Shown: one piece after another, positions 62,385 to 64,000 of the stretch | Position numbering within the stretch: position 1 is the first letter of the stretch | Layout: each line of letters starts with the position of its first letter | Source: CAVTWH01 sp963850915 | GTDB taxonomy: Bacteria; Actinomycetota; Actinomycetes; Mycobacteriales; Micromonosporaceae | Reading direction: 5' to 3' | Length of the DNA: 64,000 nucleotides | NCBI GenBank assembly: GCA_963850915.1 | Contig: CAWKND010000005.1 | Coordinates: 1,178,001 to 1,242,000 of the forward strand | Notes under the pieces: generated by a model | What the model saw: only the letters and a program-made list of their open reading frames with translations | Told to the model about the DNA's origin: nothing | The model's database searches: none | Made by a program: the position numbers and the translations under genes

Positions 62385-62500
62385 GCCTCCAGAGTCCGCT
62401 GCCCGATCGCGCTCCTTTTGCCTGAGAGGTTCCGGGGAGGATTTGCCCCTTCGGCGCCCTGGTCAGGCATGGCCTGCCGGGGTCTCTCGCGCGTGGATGT
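62385..62500 (-). promoter_or_regulatory. Glycine riboswitch
   Basis: On the minus strand the leader has the recognisable conserved blocks in order: GCGAGAGA (near 62490), GCGCCGAAGGGGCAA, CTCTCAGGCAAAAGGA and GGACTCTGGAGG (near 62385). These are the core of the glycine aptamer. Only one aptamer is apparent. It should switch gcvP on when glycine is abundant. Confidence 0.9.
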
Positions 62501-62605
62501 AGCGGCGTCGGCAACGCTACCAGCGACACCTCGTGAACCGTTGGACCCGCCGCCGGCACGCCAGTCAGGGTGCAGTAACTCACACCTGTCCCCCGTGCGC
62601 GGCTG

Positions 62606-63418
62606 TCAGTCGTTCAGCGCGTCCTCGACGCCGGTCTCGTGCGGGCCGAGGAAGACCGGGTCGCGGCGGATCGTCAGGTCCCACACCGCCTTCACGTCGG
62701 CGCCCTGCTCCCGGATGCTGGCCCGGTACCAGGAGACGTACCGGTCGCTGACGCTGGAGTCGCCGACCCCGTTGGCGTCGATGCCCAGGTGCCGGCAGAT
62801 CGAGACAGCGCGCTGGATGTGGTAGCTCTGGGTAACCACTGTCAGCTTCGTCACCCCGAAGATCAGCTTCGCTCGGGCGCACGAGTCGTAGGTGTCGAAG
62901 CCCGCGTAGTCGGCGACCACCTTCGTCGCCGGTACGCCGTGCGCGGTCAACCAGGTGCGCATGCCACCGGGCTCGTTGTAGTCGGGGCGGCCGTTGTCGC
63001 CGGAGACCAGGATGACCTTGGCCCGCCCCGAGGCGTAGAGCTGCCGGGCCAGCTCCAGCCGGGCGGCGAGGAACGGCGAGGGTACGTCCCCCGGCTCGTA
63101 CACCTGCGCGCCGAGTACCAGTACCACGGGCGCGGCCGGTACCGCGTCGGCGGCATACACGTGGCCGCGCGCACCGTGGTCGACATAGAGCACGCTGGCG
63201 ACCACCACGACGGCGAGCACCGCGGCGCCGACCAGTGCCAGCCGGAACAGCCGCCGCACCCAGCGCCTGCGCCGCCCAGCCGGCCGTGCGGTGGCGGCGA
63301 CTGGCTCAGCGGTTGGCGCGAATGAGGCGGTGGCGGCGGCCGGCTCAGCGGTTGACGCGGTTGTGCTGGACTGCGGCTCGGCGAGGGGTTCGGCGCGCTC
63401 GGTCATACCCAGGATCAT
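62606..63418 (-). CDS. SanA/YdcF-like DUF218 membrane protein
   Basis: A 270-residue protein. The first ~50 residues are Ala/Glu/Pro-rich and cytosolic, then a basic RRRRWVRRLFR and one membrane helix (LALVGAAVLAVVVVASVLYV, about 58-77). The DUF218 domain follows on the outside: VVLVLGAQVYEPGDVPSPFLAARLELARQLY, VILVSGDNGRPDYNEPGGM and VVTQSYHIQRAVSICRHLGI. SanA-type proteins affect envelope permeability and vancomycin sensitivity. Both 63418 and 63406 are possible ATG starts. Confidence 0.88.
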   Translation of the reverse strand: MILGMTERAEPLAEPQSSTTASTAEPAAATASFAPTAEPVAATARPAGRRRRWVRRLFRLALVGAAVLAVVVVASVLYVDHGARGHVYAADAVPAAPVVLVLGAQVYEPGDVPSPFLAARLELARQLYASGRAKVILVSGDNGRPDYNEPGGMRTWLTAHGVPATKVVADYAGFDTYDSCARAKLIFGVTKLTVVTQSYHIQRAVSICRHLGIDANGVGDSSVSDRYVSWYRASIREQGADVKAVWDLTIRRDPVFLGPHETGVEDALND

Positions 63419-63498
63419 GCCCGCTCGGCCAGATACTCTCTACCCCGGCATACTCAGCCGAACAGACTATTCTGCAGCCGGCTCGCCAGCAGCAAGCG

Positions 63499-63611
63499 CT
63501 GTCGCGAGGGTTGGGCTGTCGCGAGGTTGGGCTGTCGCGAGGTTGGGCCGGGCGCGGGCCGAGGCTGACGTAGATCAGCGCTGACGTGGATGACGGCTGA
63601 CGAGGGCCAGC
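63499..63611. repeat. Two adjacent tandem repeats with ~16-bp period
   Basis: CTGTCGCGAGGTTGGG occurs three times (63499, a 17-bp version; 63516; 63532), and three GCTGACG-starting 16-bp units follow at 63564, 63580 and 63596, ending 11 bases before the stop codon of the MerR-type gene. The remaining intergenic DNA (63419-63498) shows no gene. Confidence 0.85.
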
Positions 63612-63621
63612 GGCGGAAGGG

Positions 63622-64000
63622 TCAGCCGGCGCGGCGGCGGGCGCGGCGGGCGGCGAGCTCGTCCGCCCGGTCGTCGGCGAAGTCGTCGGCCGGCGGCGCC
63701 ACCGGCAACCCGTCCAGCGGGTCGGCGTCCGCGCGCTCGGACGGCAGGTGCGCCAGCGAGCCCTTGATCTCCTTGAAGGCGCCGCCGATCGCGATGCCGA
63801 ACACGCCCTGGCCGCCCTGCAACAGGTCGACGACCTCCTCCGGGGAGCGGCACTCATAGACCGTGGTGCCGTCGGAGATGAGCGTGATCTGCGCCAGGTC
63901 GTCCACGCCACGGGAGCGCAGCGCGTCGATCGCCTTGCGGATGTTCTGCAGCGAGACACCGGCGTCGAGCAGGCGCTTGACCACCTTCAGGACGACCATG
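63622..64000 (-). CDS. MerR-family regulator, C-terminal part (start beyond window)
   Basis: At least 125 residues are visible, beginning inside the protein at the right edge. The DNA-binding end of the fold would lie outside. The visible part, VKRLLDAGVSLQNIRKAIDALRSRGVDDLAQITLISDGTTVYECRSPEEVVDLLQGGQGVFGIAIGGAFKEI, fits the C-terminal half of actinobacterial MerR-like proteins encoded next to gcvP (relatives of the Rv1828/Rv1830 pair). The final 35 residues are charged and disordered. An internal ATG at 63999 is not the true start. Confidence 0.75.
   Translation of the reverse strand, partial: MVVLKVVKRLLDAGVSLQNIRKAIDALRSRGVDDLAQITLISDGTTVYECRSPEEVVDLLQGGQGVFGIAIGGAFKEIKGSLAHLPSERADADPLDGLPVAPPADDFADDRADELAARRARRRAG

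Overview
The window is a 64 kb stretch of a high-GC actinomycete chromosome. The supporting families are actinobacterial: conservon GTPase modules, DUF1707 and DUF5999 proteins, an F420-type luciferase-like oxidoreductase, ATP-binding LuxR regulators and glycine-riboswitch control of gcvP. Many genes start with GTG, and several look leaderless (a TANNNT box ending 6-7 bases before the start codon). The tetranucleotide GTAC, often inside GGTACC, is strikingly common in coding DNA. It forces codons that are usually rare at this GC content (GTA Val, CGT Arg, AGT Ser, GGT Gly). A Micromonosporaceae-like genome is plausible, but I cannot fix the genus.

Layout. 1-3.8 kb: a decayed patch poorer in GTAC, with a TetR/monooxygenase pair, a Tn3-family transposase relic, a dapA 3' fragment, a surface protein and a frameshifted methyltransferase. 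3.8-23.7 kb: housekeeping and small accessory genes (ArsR-SRPBCC fusion, GNAT, cupin, aldo/keto reductase, MerR, YbdK-type ligase, pyrE, ankyrin protein, tyrosine recombinase, thymidine kinase, proline iminopeptidase, MarR, UMF1 transporter, GDPD). 23.8-34.2 kb: the most interesting block. A tail-anchored Hsp70-like ATPase converges on a five-gene operon: calcium-repeat protein, two dynamin-like GTPases, a membrane protein carrying a GrpE-like beta-domain, and an Asp-rich protein. Two LuxR-type regulators diverge from it. 34.3-36.8 kb: cytochrome bd oxidase (cydAB). 37.9-42.4 kb: a conservon-like signalling operon (membrane sensor, atypical kinase, roadblock protein, GTPase) with no DUF742 member.

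42.4-52.6 kb: VOC protein, AAA ATPase, MarR/FUSC pair, ketopantoate reductase-like gene, luciferase-like oxidoreductase, DUF1707 gene, MarR/nitroreductase pair with twin operators, an endonuclease-family protein, and a 34-residue membrane peptide coupled to a TauE/SafE permease. 52.9-57.2 kb: an NRPS-independent siderophore locus of two IucA/IucC synthetases and a PLP decarboxylase. 57.2-64 kb: peptide deformylase, pabB-like gene, DUF5999, gcvP with its glycine riboswitch, a SanA-like protein and the C-terminal part of a MerR-family regulator.

Two cautions. At least ten single-base frame changes interrupt otherwise conserved genes (near 3058, 32172, 40034, 40835, 45930, 49165, 49797, 54754, 56243 and 56452); these may be assembly errors rather than real pseudogenes. 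Functions are family assignments read from motifs by eye; no database search was run.
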